Assembly (NCBI RefSeq): GCF_027023985.1
Contig: NZ_JALVTW010000009.1
Coordinates: forward strand, 1-50,854
DNA length: 50,854 nt
DNA from: Persephonella sp.
GTDB lineage: Bacteria; Aquificota; Aquificia; Aquificales; Hydrogenothermaceae
Reading direction: 5' to 3'
Shown here: piece by piece, positions 27,052-35,415 of the stretch
How positions within the stretch are numbered: the first letter of the stretch is position 1
How the letters are laid out: the number at the start of each line of letters is the position of its first letter
Made by a program: the position numbers and the translations under genes
Notes under the pieces: generated by a model
The model's input: only the letters and a program-made list of their open reading frames with translations
Database searches by the model: none
What the model was told of the DNA's origin: nothing

Positions 27052-27489
27052 TTATTTTTCTTCTGTAAAAAATTCATTCATGGATTTTTGTTTGTATGCT
27101 CCGGAGTAGAAATATCTGAGTATTTTTAGAAACTCTTCTTTACTCCATGCTCCAAAAAGACTCTTTATTTTTGTGCCGTCAGGTTTAACAAAATGGAATG
27201 TTGGAGTTCCCAGATATCCGTATTCTTCCTTTACAAATGCCCCATCTTCACTACACTTACGGACTTTCACAGGAATAAAATATCTATTCACTATTTCCTG
27301 CACTTCAGAGGATTTAAACGTGGTTGCTTCCATTTTTTTGCAGTAATGGCATTTTGGGGAGTAAATATAGATTAGAATTATCTTTTTCTCCTTTTGGGCT
27401 CTGGAAAATCCATCTTCCAGAGATAACCACTTTATATCTGCGTAAGAAATCCCTGCCATTAAAAAAAACAGAAGAACCACTTTTCTCAT
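27052..27489 (-). CDS. Exported thioredoxin-like protein of the sox operon (SoxW-like)
   Basis: 145 residues with a signal peptide (MRKVVLLFFLMAGISYA) and a thioredoxin fold: active site SPKCHYCKKME, and cis-Pro segment YLGTPTFHFV. It probably keeps the SoxY cysteine or the cytochrome cysteines reduced in the periplasm, the role proposed for SoxW/SoxS in other sox clusters. The CHYC sequence suits a reductant of the DsbD-linked type. It lies between soxX and soxY with gaps of only 3 and 12 bases. The exact family name is uncertain. Confidence 0.88.
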   Translation of the reverse strand: MRKVVLLFFLMAGISYADIKWLSLEDGFSRAQKEKKIILIYIYSPKCHYCKKMEATTFKSSEVQEIVNRYFIPVKVRKCSEDGAFVKEEYGYLGTPTFHFVKPDGTKIKSLFGAWSKEEFLKILRYFYSGAYKQKSMNEFFTEEK

Positions 27490-27492
27490 CTT

Positions 27493-28011
27493 TTACTCCA
27501 GAGAGAGGATAAATGCAGCAAGTGCACATACATCATCGTATGTAAGCTTTCCGGTTGTAAGATTAACTGTCATTATGTTGTAATAAGGTTCCTTTTTATA
27601 TTCAGGCGGAATTTGAACTCTGTAGTCTGCTATTCTCTGATAAAGCCATGAGATTGTCTTTTTCTGTCCTCCAAGATAAGGTGCCTTCATAAGTGTGTTT
27701 TTGTAATGGGCAAGGTTTGGTCCTATATTTCCACAACCTACAGAACCGGGTGCACAGTGACATGCAACACAGTTTGCAGCTTTTTTGTTGTTAAACAACT
27801 TTTTACCGATAGGTGCCATCTTTTTAATGAACTTAGGATTGTCCAGTTTACAGTTAGACGGAACTGCATAATGTCTGGGTCCCGGGGGAATATCTTTTAG
27901 CATGATTTCTTTTGCATCAGGATGCTCAAACTGAATCTGTCCAGCTTTGGAATCTGTTGAAAAAACAGATATTGTCAGGATACCTGATAAAAGCAGGTAT
28001 AGATACTTCAT
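27493..28011 (-). CDS. soxX: Sulfur oxidation c-type cytochrome SoxX
   Basis: About 172 residues with a signal peptide and one heme c motif (CVACH, followed by CAPGSVGCGNIGPNL). It accepts electrons from SoxA when thiosulfate is linked to SoxY. The likely Met ligand is in NIMTVNL. I start at ATG 28011: GGAGG lies 8 bases upstream, and the sigma-54 promoter would place the transcript start about 20 bases before the start codon. The longer frame upstream would overlap that promoter. First gene of the sox operon. Confidence 0.94.
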   Translation of the reverse strand: MKYLYLLLSGILTISVFSTDSKAGQIQFEHPDAKEIMLKDIPPGPRHYAVPSNCKLDNPKFIKKMAPIGKKLFNNKKAANCVACHCAPGSVGCGNIGPNLAHYKNTLMKAPYLGGQKKTISWLYQRIADYRVQIPPEYKKEPYYNIMTVNLTTGKLTYDDVCALAAFILSLE

Positions 28012-28043
28012 CTGCACAACCTCCTTTTTTCTTCTTTTAAATA

Positions 28044-28058
28044 GCAACAGATGTGCCA
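28044..28058 (-). promoter_or_regulatory. Sigma-54 promoter of the sox operon
   Basis: On the minus strand the sequence is TGGCAC-ATCTG-TTGC, followed by T. The invariant GG and GC pairs are exactly 10 bases apart, as sigma-54 RNA polymerase requires. Transcription should start near 28032, about 20 bases before the soxX start codon and just ahead of its ribosome site. A sigma-54 activator is encoded immediately upstream. Confidence 0.88.
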
Positions 28059-28130
28059 AAATTGATTAAACCGGTAAGTAATTGATGTTTAAGGAATTTT
28101 TCAGATGTAAAGGACAGGCTGATAGATTTC

Positions 28131-28146
28131 TGTCCCAAACGGAACA
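28131..28146. promoter_or_regulatory. Upstream activator site 1 of the sox promoter
   Basis: TGTCCC-AAAC-GGAACA, one mismatch from the perfect palindrome at 28164-28179. It is centred about 106 bases before the predicted sox transcript start, a usual distance for an NtrC-type activator. Confidence 0.72.
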
Positions 28147-28163
28147 ATTTATAAAAAAGGGAC

Positions 28164-28179
28164 TGTCCCAAATGGGACA
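28164..28179. promoter_or_regulatory. Upstream activator site 2 of the sox promoter
   Basis: Perfect palindrome TGTCCC-AAAT-GGGACA, centred 33 bp from site 1 (three helical turns, so both would face the same side of the DNA). It ends one base beyond the stop codon of the NtrC-type regulator gene. Confidence 0.78.
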
Positions 28180-28180
28180 A

Positions 28181-29515
28181 TCAGGCTTGGAGCAGACCGA
28201 AATTTTTCATCTTTGTTCTAAGTTGTTTTCTTGATATCCCCAGTTTTTGAGCTGCTTTTGTCTGATTCCAGTTTGTTTCTTCAAGGACTTTTAGTATTAC
28301 CCTTTTTTCAAGTTCAAGGAGATTTAGTTCTCCGGATATTTCCGGTGCCGAAGTTGAGGTTGTTTTATTTTTAGTTATCCTTGGAGGAAGATGCTCAGTT
28401 GTAATTACATCATACTGACACATAACAACTGCTCTTTCTATGGCATTTTCAAGCTCCCTGACATTACCTTTCCATTCATAATTCATAAGAACTTCCATTG
28501 CATCTTTATCAATATCAACAATATTTTTCCTGTTTATCTGACTGTATTTTTTTAGAAAATGTTTTGCCAGTAATGGAATGTCCTCTTTTCTTTCTCTGAG
28601 GGGAGGAACTTTTAGATGAACTACATTTATTCTGTAAAATAAATCCTCTCTAAATCTCCCTTCTGAGACCATCTTTTCAAGGTCTCTGTTAGTAGCTGCA
28701 ATAACTCTACATCTTACAGGAACAGTATTTGTTCCTCCAAGTCTGTAAAATTCTTTTTCCTGCAAAACCCTCAAAAGCTTAGCCTGTGAGATTGGGTCTA
28801 ACTCTCCAACTTCATCTAAAAATAATGTTCCATCTGCAGCCAGTTCTATTTTACCTTTTGCATTACCTGTTGCACCGGTATAAGCTCCTTTTTCATGGCC
28901 AAATAGTTCATTTTCAAAAAGTTCCACCGGAATTGCAGAACAGTTCAGGGCAACAAATGGTTTGTCCTTTCTGGAGGATAATTTATGTATTGCTTTTGCC
29001 ACAAGTTCCTTTCCTGTTCCGCTTTCTCCTTCTATTAGCACTGTTGATTCGCTTTTACTTACAATATCTATCTCTTTAAAAAGTTCTTTCATAAGCGGGG
29101 ATTTTCCTATTATCCCTGCAAACTCTTCTATATTTTCAAAACCATTTTTCTCGGTTTTTTCTATAAGAAAATGAATAATCTTCAAGAGATTTTCTGCATC
29201 TATAGGCTTTGATATATAATGGGATGCTCGTTTTCTCATTGCCTCAACGGCACCATCTATTGAGCCATAGGCGGTTATCATAACAAAGGGAGTTTCCTTG
29301 TCCTTTTCCCTAAAATACTGAAGAATCTCCATTCCTGTTCCATCTGGTAATCTGTAATCACTCAAGATAATATCAAATCTACCGGCTGCAATATGTTTTA
29401 AAGCTTCCTTTTTGTTCTCGGCAGTTGTTACCTGAAAATTCTGGTCTTCAAGGAACTTTTTAATTACTTTAAGAATGCTTTGCTCATCATCAATTAATAA
29501 AACTCTGTAACCCAT
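28181..29515 (-). CDS. NtrC-type sigma-54-dependent response regulator
   Basis: About 444 residues. Receiver domain at residues 1-120 (phosphoacceptor Asp 53 in LSDYRLPDG, acidic pair DD at 9-10), AAA+ ATPase domain (Walker A GESGTGKE; sigma-54 contact loop GAYTGA in place of GAFTGA; LFLDEVGEL), and a C-terminal FIS-type helix-turn-helix (NWNQTKAAQKLGISRKQLR). The ATG at 29515 has GGAG upstream. It is the likely activator of the sox operon: the sigma-54 promoter and twin palindromes lie directly downstream. Its partner is probably the kinase at 31432-33021. The Phe-to-Tyr change in the loop is known in some activators. Confidence 0.94.
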   Translation of the reverse strand: MGYRVLLIDDEQSILKVIKKFLEDQNFQVTTAENKKEALKHIAAGRFDIILSDYRLPDGTGMEILQYFREKDKETPFVMITAYGSIDGAVEAMRKRASHYISKPIDAENLLKIIHFLIEKTEKNGFENIEEFAGIIGKSPLMKELFKEIDIVSKSESTVLIEGESGTGKELVAKAIHKLSSRKDKPFVALNCSAIPVELFENELFGHEKGAYTGATGNAKGKIELAADGTLFLDEVGELDPISQAKLLRVLQEKEFYRLGGTNTVPVRCRVIAATNRDLEKMVSEGRFREDLFYRINVVHLKVPPLRERKEDIPLLAKHFLKKYSQINRKNIVDIDKDAMEVLMNYEWKGNVRELENAIERAVVMCQYDVITTEHLPPRITKNKTTSTSAPEISGELNLLELEKRVILKVLEETNWNQTKAAQKLGISRKQLRTKMKNFGLLQA

Positions 29516-29543
29516 GGTCTGCTCCTTATTAATTTTTATAATA

Positions 29544-29572
29544 ATTATAAAAATTGACACTACAATATGTAA
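29544..29572 (-). promoter_or_regulatory. Candidate promoter for the response regulator gene
   Basis: On the minus strand TATAAT (complement of 29544-29549) lies 17 bases after TTACAT (complement of 29567-29572). The -10 is perfect and the -35 is poor. It overlaps the divergent promoter for the dsrE-like genes. Confidence 0.4.
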
Positions 29573-29581
29573 ATATATTTT
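29554..29581 (+). promoter_or_regulatory. Candidate promoter for the dsrE-like/kinase operon
   Basis: TTGACA at 29554-29559 is a perfect -35. TATTTT follows after 16 bases (29576-29581). It overlaps the divergent promoter, so the two may compete. Confidence 0.45.
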
Positions 29582-29617
29582 TTATATTAAACATAATTCA
29601 ATTTACAGGAGGTTGCC

Positions 29618-30088
29618 ATGAAAAAATTAGTTTTATTGGTTTTTCTGCTGATTATTTCTTTTTCTAAAGGAGAAGAGCAGGATGTGGCAAAGATAGTAAT
29701 AGACTTTCGTTCAGGGGATTTACATATATTTGAAAACTATCTGATAAACGGTCTTGCAAACAATATCCAGTATTATAGGGACAACCTTAAGGAGTTAAAA
29801 GTCGTAGTAGTGGTACATGGAGATGGGTATAAATTTTTCATAAAAAATTTAGACAAATCACCTTATAAGGATGAAGTTCAACTTAAGAAAAAACAGAAGG
29901 AGTTAAAGGAAAGATTAGAAAATCTGGTGAAATTTTATGGAGTGAGATTTGAGATGTGTAAGGCAGGAATGAAGGCAAGGGGAATATCTGAGGATAATAT
30001 CTATCCATTTGTGAAACCTGTTTATTCAGCACTTGTTGGGCTTGTTAACTGGCAAAACAAAGGATATGCATACATGGTTTTCCAGTAA
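29618..30088 (+). CDS. Exported DsrE-like protein 1
   Basis: 156 residues with a signal peptide (MKKLVLLVFLLIISFSKG). The mature part matches the DsrE/DsrF/TusD-like fold: ELKVVVVVHGDGYKFF, then GVRFEMCKAGMKARGI with the conserved Cys 114, and ending VGLVNWQNKGYAYMVF. Cytoplasmic relatives carry sulfur as a persulfide on the equivalent cysteine; here the protein is exported. Ribosome site AGGAGG. It is the first gene of an operon with a second DsrE-like protein, a binding protein and a histidine kinase, divergent from the sox activator. A sulfur-binding role in sensing is inference. Confidence 0.83.
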   Translation: MKKLVLLVFLLIISFSKGEEQDVAKIVIDFRSGDLHIFENYLINGLANNIQYYRDNLKELKVVVVVHGDGYKFFIKNLDKSPYKDEVQLKKKQKELKERLENLVKFYGVRFEMCKAGMKARGISEDNIYPFVKPVYSALVGLVNWQNKGYAYMVFQ

Positions 30089-30100
30089 GGAGGATTTAAA

Positions 30101-30613
30101 ATGAGAGTGTTAATTGCTTTTATGGTCTTTGTTTTTATGGTTTTTGCAGCAGAAAAAGGTGCAAAGCTGGAAATATCTGACAGCACATATCCTTCTTTGA
30201 AAGTGGTTTACGACTGGAATCTATCCAGACCTGAAGATGTAGATAAGGCCTTAAATTTTATCAGCAACCATATAAAAGCATATAACCAGTATGCACCATT
30301 GGAAGAGGTCGAGATAGTTGTTGTTAGTCACGGTGCAGAAGTTCCTGTTTTTGCTAAACAGAATGAAAAATATTTCAAAAAAATAGTTGAGAGGATTAAA
30401 AACTTTCATGACTCTTATGGTGTAAAGTTCTACATCTGCTATAACGCTGCAAGGGCTTTCGGTTTTGATAAGGAAGATTTTCCCTCTTATGTGATACTCA
30501 CACCTGCTGGGGTTGCAAAACTGGCAGCACTGCAGGAAGAAGGATATCGTCTTGTTCCGGCTGTAGTTCATGATTTTGAACCTATAAAAAAGAAATATGG
30601 TAAGCAAAAATGA
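30101..30613 (+). CDS. Exported DsrE-like protein 2
   Basis: 170 residues with a signal peptide (MRVLIAFMVFVFMVFAA). Same fold as its neighbour: EVEIVVVSHGAEVPVF, GVKFYICYNAARAFGF with Cys 113 at the same place, and VAKLAALQEEGYRLV. The two proteins have diverged strongly but keep the cysteine, which suggests a pair or heteromer rather than a recent duplicate. It overlaps the next gene by 4 bases. Confidence 0.82.
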   Translation: MRVLIAFMVFVFMVFAAEKGAKLEISDSTYPSLKVVYDWNLSRPEDVDKALNFISNHIKAYNQYAPLEEVEIVVVSHGAEVPVFAKQNEKYFKKIVERIKNFHDSYGVKFYICYNAARAFGFDKEDFPSYVILTPAGVAKLAALQEEGYRLVPAVVHDFEPIKKKYGKQK

Positions 30614-31428
30614 GACCTGCTGCCGCTTTCCTTTTGTTTTTTTCCTTGTTTTTTTCCTCCTTAGCTTCTGAACGGCTGCTTCTGGCCGTTCTTTCTTCAG
30701 GAAGTCCTGTTCAGGAATATAAAAAATTCAAAAATTTGTCTGCTTACCTTGAGGAAAAACTGAATAAAAAAGTTGAGCTTAAAATATTTGGCAATTATGA
30801 GAATCTATTGAGATATTACGATGAGCATTTTGTAGATGTTTCTATAGTATGCCCTGTTGTTTACTACAAAATACTTGAAAAACATAAAGTTGATGCAGCT
30901 GCAGTAGTTAAGATTAAAGGGGATATTATGGAAGCAGGGGTAATTGTTGCAAGGAAAAATGGAGATATATCCTCCATAAAAGATTTAAAAGGTAAAAAGA
31001 TAACCCTTGGCAGTAGTATATGTGCCAGTAACTGTATAATGCCCCTCTATGTTCTAAGCAAAAATGGCATTAAATACACAGATATATCTGATATGTGGAG
31101 TTCTGGAAGCGATAGGGCAGCAATACTTGCCGTCATCTCAGGTCTGGCAGATGCAGCAGGAGTCAAGGAAGAAAGTGCTTATAAATTTTTAGGAAGGGGC
31201 ATAAAAATAATTGCCAAATCCCCCTCTGTCCCAAGATATATTGTAGTAATCAACAAAGCTTTACCTGAAAAAGAACAAAAACAGATAAAAAATGCTCTCT
31301 TTTCTTTGAAAGAAAAAAATCTACTTGGAAAAATAGGTATTGACGGATTTGAAAGACCAAGTCCTGAAATGTTCAGTATAGTTAAGGATTATAATGATAT
31401 ACTATCTCAATACCCATTACTGAAGTAA
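30610..31428 (+). CDS. PhnD-like periplasmic binding protein with a CxxxC motif
   Basis: 272 residues with a signal peptide. The family (phosphate/phosphite/phosphonate-type binding proteins) is recognised from LLAVLSSGSPVQEYKKF, FVDVSIVCPVVYY and GDISSIKDLKGKKITLGS. Where transport-type members have a Ser/Gly-rich anion-binding loop, this one reads SSICASNCIMP, giving Cys 138 and Cys 142; Cys 81 is also close to the expected ligand pocket. No permease or ATPase gene is near. Binding proteins of this family without transport partners often deliver a signal to a kinase, and the next gene is one. Ligand unknown; an oxyanion or sulfur compound is plausible. Confidence 0.83.
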   Translation: MRPAAAFLLFFSLFFSSLASERLLLAVLSSGSPVQEYKKFKNLSAYLEEKLNKKVELKIFGNYENLLRYYDEHFVDVSIVCPVVYYKILEKHKVDAAAVVKIKGDIMEAGVIVARKNGDISSIKDLKGKKITLGSSICASNCIMPLYVLSKNGIKYTDISDMWSSGSDRAAILAVISGLADAAGVKEESAYKFLGRGIKIIAKSPSVPRYIVVINKALPEKEQKQIKNALFSLKEKNLLGKIGIDGFERPSPEMFSIVKDYNDILSQYPLLK

Positions 31429-31431
31429 AGT

Positions 31432-33021
31432 ATGAGACTAAATTTTATTAAAAAACTATCTATAAGATGGAAAGTAGCCCTTGCCACATCATTTTATATA
31501 CTACTTGTTCTTTTAGGGGCAATTTTTTTCACAGCCTTTAGCTTTGAGCAAAAACTACTCAAAGAAAAAAATCAGAGCATTGTTGAAAATATCAAAAACA
31601 TAATAGAAAGCTATAAAGATAGCTTCGTCCTGAAAAATCTTGACAGAATTGATGAAATGACCCGGAAAATTGACAATCTACCCTCTGTATTTTTTGTCAG
31701 AGTGCTGGACGCAGAAGGAAGGGTTATAGGAGATACAGACCTGTCAAATCTTGGAACTATAAAAAAGGAGCTCCTGAAAAATATTAAAGGCAAGCCCCAG
31801 ATTAAAAAGAAAGAAAATATAGTTTCATTTTACTATCCGGTCAAAGTAGATTCAGATACTATAGGCTATGTGCTAACAAAATACGACCTGAATATACTCA
31901 AAGCAACTATAGACAGGGAAATTTTTAAGATACTTGTTCAAACCTTTGTAATTGCTGCCATGGTTATCGGTGCCTCATTTTTAGGTGTTTTTCTAATATC
32001 AGGACATATGGTTAAGCCCCTTATAGACCTGAAAAATAAAATATCCGGAATTACAACATCCTATATAGACAGTTCAAAACTTGACCTTAAACCTGTTATA
32101 TATACAAAAGATAAGAACTGTGTAAAATCCCTTTCCGGAGAATGCTGGCTTGTTTCAGAAAAAGGCAGTGAGATACTTCTTGATTTAGGGGATATCGCTC
32201 TCAAAGAATGTTCAACCTGTGAAAAATTTAAACAGCTTTCAGGGGACGAGATACAGCAGTTAAACTACTCATTTTATATGATGGTCGCATCTTTAAAGGA
32301 TTATCTTAGAAAATTAGATGAAGCCCATAGAGAACGGGAAACTCTCAATTGTATGGCAACTATGGGAGAAATGAGTGCAAAAATAGCCCATGAAGTAAAA
32401 AATGCCCTGTATGCTATAGGAAATGCGGCAAATTACCTGAGAAACAATATAGACAATGAACTGGTTAAAGAGTTTTCAGGGGTCATAAAGGACGAAGTTA
32501 ACAGACTTAACAAAATGACAGTATCATTCCTGAACTTTTCAAAACTGATAGAGCCACAATTCCAGCCTGGAAACATAAACCAAGAGATTAAAAATTCAGC
32601 TATGCTTCTAAAACCGGATATGGATGATGAAGGAATTCAGCTCATTATAGAAACAGACCCAAATATGCCGGAATTTGAGTTTGATAAAAATCTTATTAAG
32701 CAGATGCTTTTTAATCTGATATTAAACAGTATAGATGCCCTGAAAAACAAAAAAGGTGATAAATTTATAAAAATAAAAACCGAATATATAAAACTAAGGG
32801 ACAGGGATATAGCAAGAATAATTATTGAGGATAATGGAGAGGGAATTTCCCGGGAAAATAGGGAAAAAATATTTAAGCCCTTCTTCACCACAAAACAAAA
32901 AGGAACGGGACTGGGACTGCCTATGGTTTATAAAATTGTTTTCAGCCATAATGGAACAATAAGCATGGATTCAGAAGAAGGAAAAGGCACAATATTTACT
33001 ATAGATTTAAGGATAAAATGA
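31432..33021 (+). CDS. Membrane histidine kinase with cysteine-rich linker
   Basis: 529 residues. TM1 at about 14-37, an extracytoplasmic sensor region 38-165, TM2 at about 167-192, a HAMP-like linker, then a cysteine module (Cys 230, 238, 260, 263: KNC, GECW, KECSTC) before the kinase core. The phosphoacceptor is His 320 in KIAHEVKNALYAIGN. The catalytic domain has DNGEGIS and TGLGLPMVYKIV, the NtrB-like type. The module recalls a CW...C..C pattern that I remember from other kinase linkers, where its role is unclear. It probably phosphorylates the NtrC-type regulator encoded divergently. Confidence 0.92.
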   Translation: MRLNFIKKLSIRWKVALATSFYILLVLLGAIFFTAFSFEQKLLKEKNQSIVENIKNIIESYKDSFVLKNLDRIDEMTRKIDNLPSVFFVRVLDAEGRVIGDTDLSNLGTIKKELLKNIKGKPQIKKKENIVSFYYPVKVDSDTIGYVLTKYDLNILKATIDREIFKILVQTFVIAAMVIGASFLGVFLISGHMVKPLIDLKNKISGITTSYIDSSKLDLKPVIYTKDKNCVKSLSGECWLVSEKGSEILLDLGDIALKECSTCEKFKQLSGDEIQQLNYSFYMMVASLKDYLRKLDEAHRERETLNCMATMGEMSAKIAHEVKNALYAIGNAANYLRNNIDNELVKEFSGVIKDEVNRLNKMTVSFLNFSKLIEPQFQPGNINQEIKNSAMLLKPDMDDEGIQLIIETDPNMPEFEFDKNLIKQMLFNLILNSIDALKNKKGDKFIKIKTEYIKLRDRDIARIIIEDNGEGISRENREKIFKPFFTTKQKGTGLGLPMVYKIVFSHNGTISMDSEEGKGTIFTIDLRIK

Positions 33022-34787
33022 AAAAGATAATTTTAGCGTTTATTTTACTATTTAATATTTCTTTTGCCTTTGAACAATGCCTGAAGTTATTCAAAAATGA
33101 AGAATTCCTAAAAGCCCAGCAATGTTTTTCACAGGTAAAATATACAGACCCTTTATATCCCTATGCTCTCTATTACCTGCTTAAAACCAAAGTTTATACA
33201 GGGGAAAATTATGCTGATTTACTACCCCAAATGGAAAAATTTAAAAACACTGCTGTTTATAGCTATTTTTATTTATATCTTGCTTCTATAAACAGGTATA
33301 AAAACCCTCAGCTTGCCTTTGAATACTGGTCAAAAATAGACAAGGATGCACTTTTTAAGGATGATATTCCGTTTTACTACTACCTGAAATACCGGATTGA
33401 TAAGGCTTTAAAAGTAGACCCTATAGAAGACGCAAAAGATATATCTCTTTATTTTCCTTATGACAGGTTTTACGGCTATCCGGTGGTTTTTGAAAATATA
33501 AATTCTTTATCTGAAAATGAAAAATTTAATGTTTTAGACAGACTTGCAGCAAAAAGAATGTTCACAAAGGCAATATATCTGCTTCCATATATTAAAGATG
33601 GTCAAAAAAAATATCTTTATAGCGCCGTTTTATATATGAAAAATAGGAAATATACTCAGGCCGAATATTTTATTTCTTTACTTGAAGGTAAATACAGAGC
33701 TTCTGCAATCTATTCATACATATTTTTTCAGAGAAAAATGTCAGAGAAAAAAAGATATTTTAAAGAGCTGCTAAAATACAATGACAAAAAGTTAGTCCAA
33801 AAAGCAGCAAACTATCTGATGAAAAAGAGTTTTTACCGCCAAAACTACAAGGATTTCTTTTACTATGCACAATTTATCCCCCGAAAAAGCGGATATTACT
33901 CAAATAGACTATGGTTTTTGTTCCTTTACTACTACATACACGGCAAAAAATACAAAGCAGCAAAAATACTTGAAAAAAATACAAGATATTTTTCAGAAAA
34001 ACCTAAAATCTACTACTGGCTGTATTTGTCTTACAAAGATACAAATAGGGCTAAAGCATACAAATATTTAAGGAAAGCTGCAGGGATAAAACTGTTAGAT
34101 TTCTATGTTATCCGAGCCAGAGAAAAATTAGGACTACCGTTATTTGAAGGAAAACCTATGTTCCTGAAGTTCTACCAGAACAAAAACCTTGATATGATTG
34201 CAAAGCTAAAACCTATAGATTACAAAGCTGCCTATATAGAAGCCAGATATTTTATGAAAAAGCATGGAGTAGAATCTATAGTCAATGTATTTCCAGAGCT
34301 GGCAGCTAGAAAATTAGCAGATAAAAAATACCTTGTTCGTTACTCATACCCAAAACCATTTACACAATATACAAAAGATAATTTTGTCTATGCCATAATG
34401 AGACAAGAAAGCTTCTTTGATCCTTATGTAATTTCCTTTGCTAATGCTGTTGGGCTTATGCAGATAATCCCCTCAACTGCAAAATGGATAGCAAAACAGA
34501 AAAAAGATAAAAATTTTGATGTTGTTCAGTTATTTATTCCCCAGAAAAATATTGATTATGGTGTATGGTATATAAACTACTTAAAAAATATTTTTAAGGA
34601 TAATTTATTCTATGTCGCTGCTGCTTACAACGGAGGTGAAGGGACTGTAAGAAGGACACTTAAAAGATATAAAATTAGAAATATAGAAGAATTTATTGAG
34701 CTTTTACCTTACAGAGAAACAAGGTATTATGTAAAATATGTTTATAGGCATTTCCAAGCCTATAATACGCTTTATAGGAAAAAATAA
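33018..34787 (+). CDS. Soluble lytic murein transglycosylase
   Basis: 589 residues with a signal peptide (ending ISFAFEQ). The long middle part is alpha-helical and TPR-like, as in Slt70. The C-terminal SLT domain has the catalytic Glu in MRQESFFDPYVIS, followed by ANAVGLMQIIPSTAKWIA and AAYNGGEGTVRRTL. It cleaves peptidoglycan glycan strands with formation of anhydromuramic acid. The start overlaps the kinase gene by 4 bases and its stop overlaps ribE by one base, but its function has no evident link to either. Confidence 0.93.
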   Translation: MKKIILAFILLFNISFAFEQCLKLFKNEEFLKAQQCFSQVKYTDPLYPYALYYLLKTKVYTGENYADLLPQMEKFKNTAVYSYFYLYLASINRYKNPQLAFEYWSKIDKDALFKDDIPFYYYLKYRIDKALKVDPIEDAKDISLYFPYDRFYGYPVVFENINSLSENEKFNVLDRLAAKRMFTKAIYLLPYIKDGQKKYLYSAVLYMKNRKYTQAEYFISLLEGKYRASAIYSYIFFQRKMSEKKRYFKELLKYNDKKLVQKAANYLMKKSFYRQNYKDFFYYAQFIPRKSGYYSNRLWFLFLYYYIHGKKYKAAKILEKNTRYFSEKPKIYYWLYLSYKDTNRAKAYKYLRKAAGIKLLDFYVIRAREKLGLPLFEGKPMFLKFYQNKNLDMIAKLKPIDYKAAYIEARYFMKKHGVESIVNVFPELAARKLADKKYLVRYSYPKPFTQYTKDNFVYAIMRQESFFDPYVISFANAVGLMQIIPSTAKWIAKQKKDKNFDVVQLFIPQKNIDYGVWYINYLKNIFKDNLFYVAAAYNGGEGTVRRTLKRYKIRNIEEFIELLPYRETRYYVKYVYRHFQAYNTLYRKK

Positions 34788-35413
34788 TGTTTACCGGACT
34801 AATTGAAGAAATAGGAAAGATACAGGAAATAAAACCTAAAACAAACGGAATAGAGATTAAAGTTTCAGCCCGAAAAGTTCTTGAAGATTCCCAGATCGGA
34901 GATAGCATAGCTATAAATGGTGTGTGCCTAACCATAACAGAACTTGGGAATGATTATTTTAAATTTGATGTATCGCAGGAAACCCTTGACAGGTCAACAT
35001 TTAAATATCTAAAAAAAGGAGATTATGTTAATCTGGAAAGGGCGTTAAGGCCTTCTGACAGGCTGGGAGGTCATATTGTTCAGGGTCATGTAGATACTGT
35101 AGGAGAAATCAAAAGTATTATTCCTAAAGGGGAGCATACGGAATTTGTGTTTACATTTCCTTCTAAATATTCAAATCTTATTGTGGAAAAGGGTTCAATT
35201 GCAATAGATGGTATTAGTCTAACCATTAATTATATTCAGGACAATAGTTTTTCTATTAATATAATCCCCCATACAATACAAAACACAAATCTCCAGTATA
35301 AAAAAATAGGGGATAAGGTTAATATAGAGTTTGATATACTCGGCAAATATGTAAACAGAATACTTGGTAAAACTACAGAAAATAACCTTGAAAAACTACT
35401 TGAGAATTTTTAA
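34787..35413 (+). CDS. ribE: Riboflavin synthase, alpha chain
   Basis: 208 residues made of two homologous lumazine-binding domains. The first begins MFTGLIEEIGKI and has IGDSIAINGVCLTIT and the linker GGHIVQGHVDTVG; the second repeats the pattern with SIAIDGISLTINYI. It converts two molecules of 6,7-dimethyl-8-ribityllumazine to riboflavin. It starts on the last base of the lytic transglycosylase gene, so no room exists for an FMN riboswitch upstream. Full length. Confidence 0.96.
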   Translation: MFTGLIEEIGKIQEIKPKTNGIEIKVSARKVLEDSQIGDSIAINGVCLTITELGNDYFKFDVSQETLDRSTFKYLKKGDYVNLERALRPSDRLGGHIVQGHVDTVGEIKSIIPKGEHTEFVFTFPSKYSNLIVEKGSIAIDGISLTINYIQDNSFSINIIPHTIQNTNLQYKKIGDKVNIEFDILGKYVNRILGKTTENNLEKLLENF

Positions 35414-35415
35414 AA

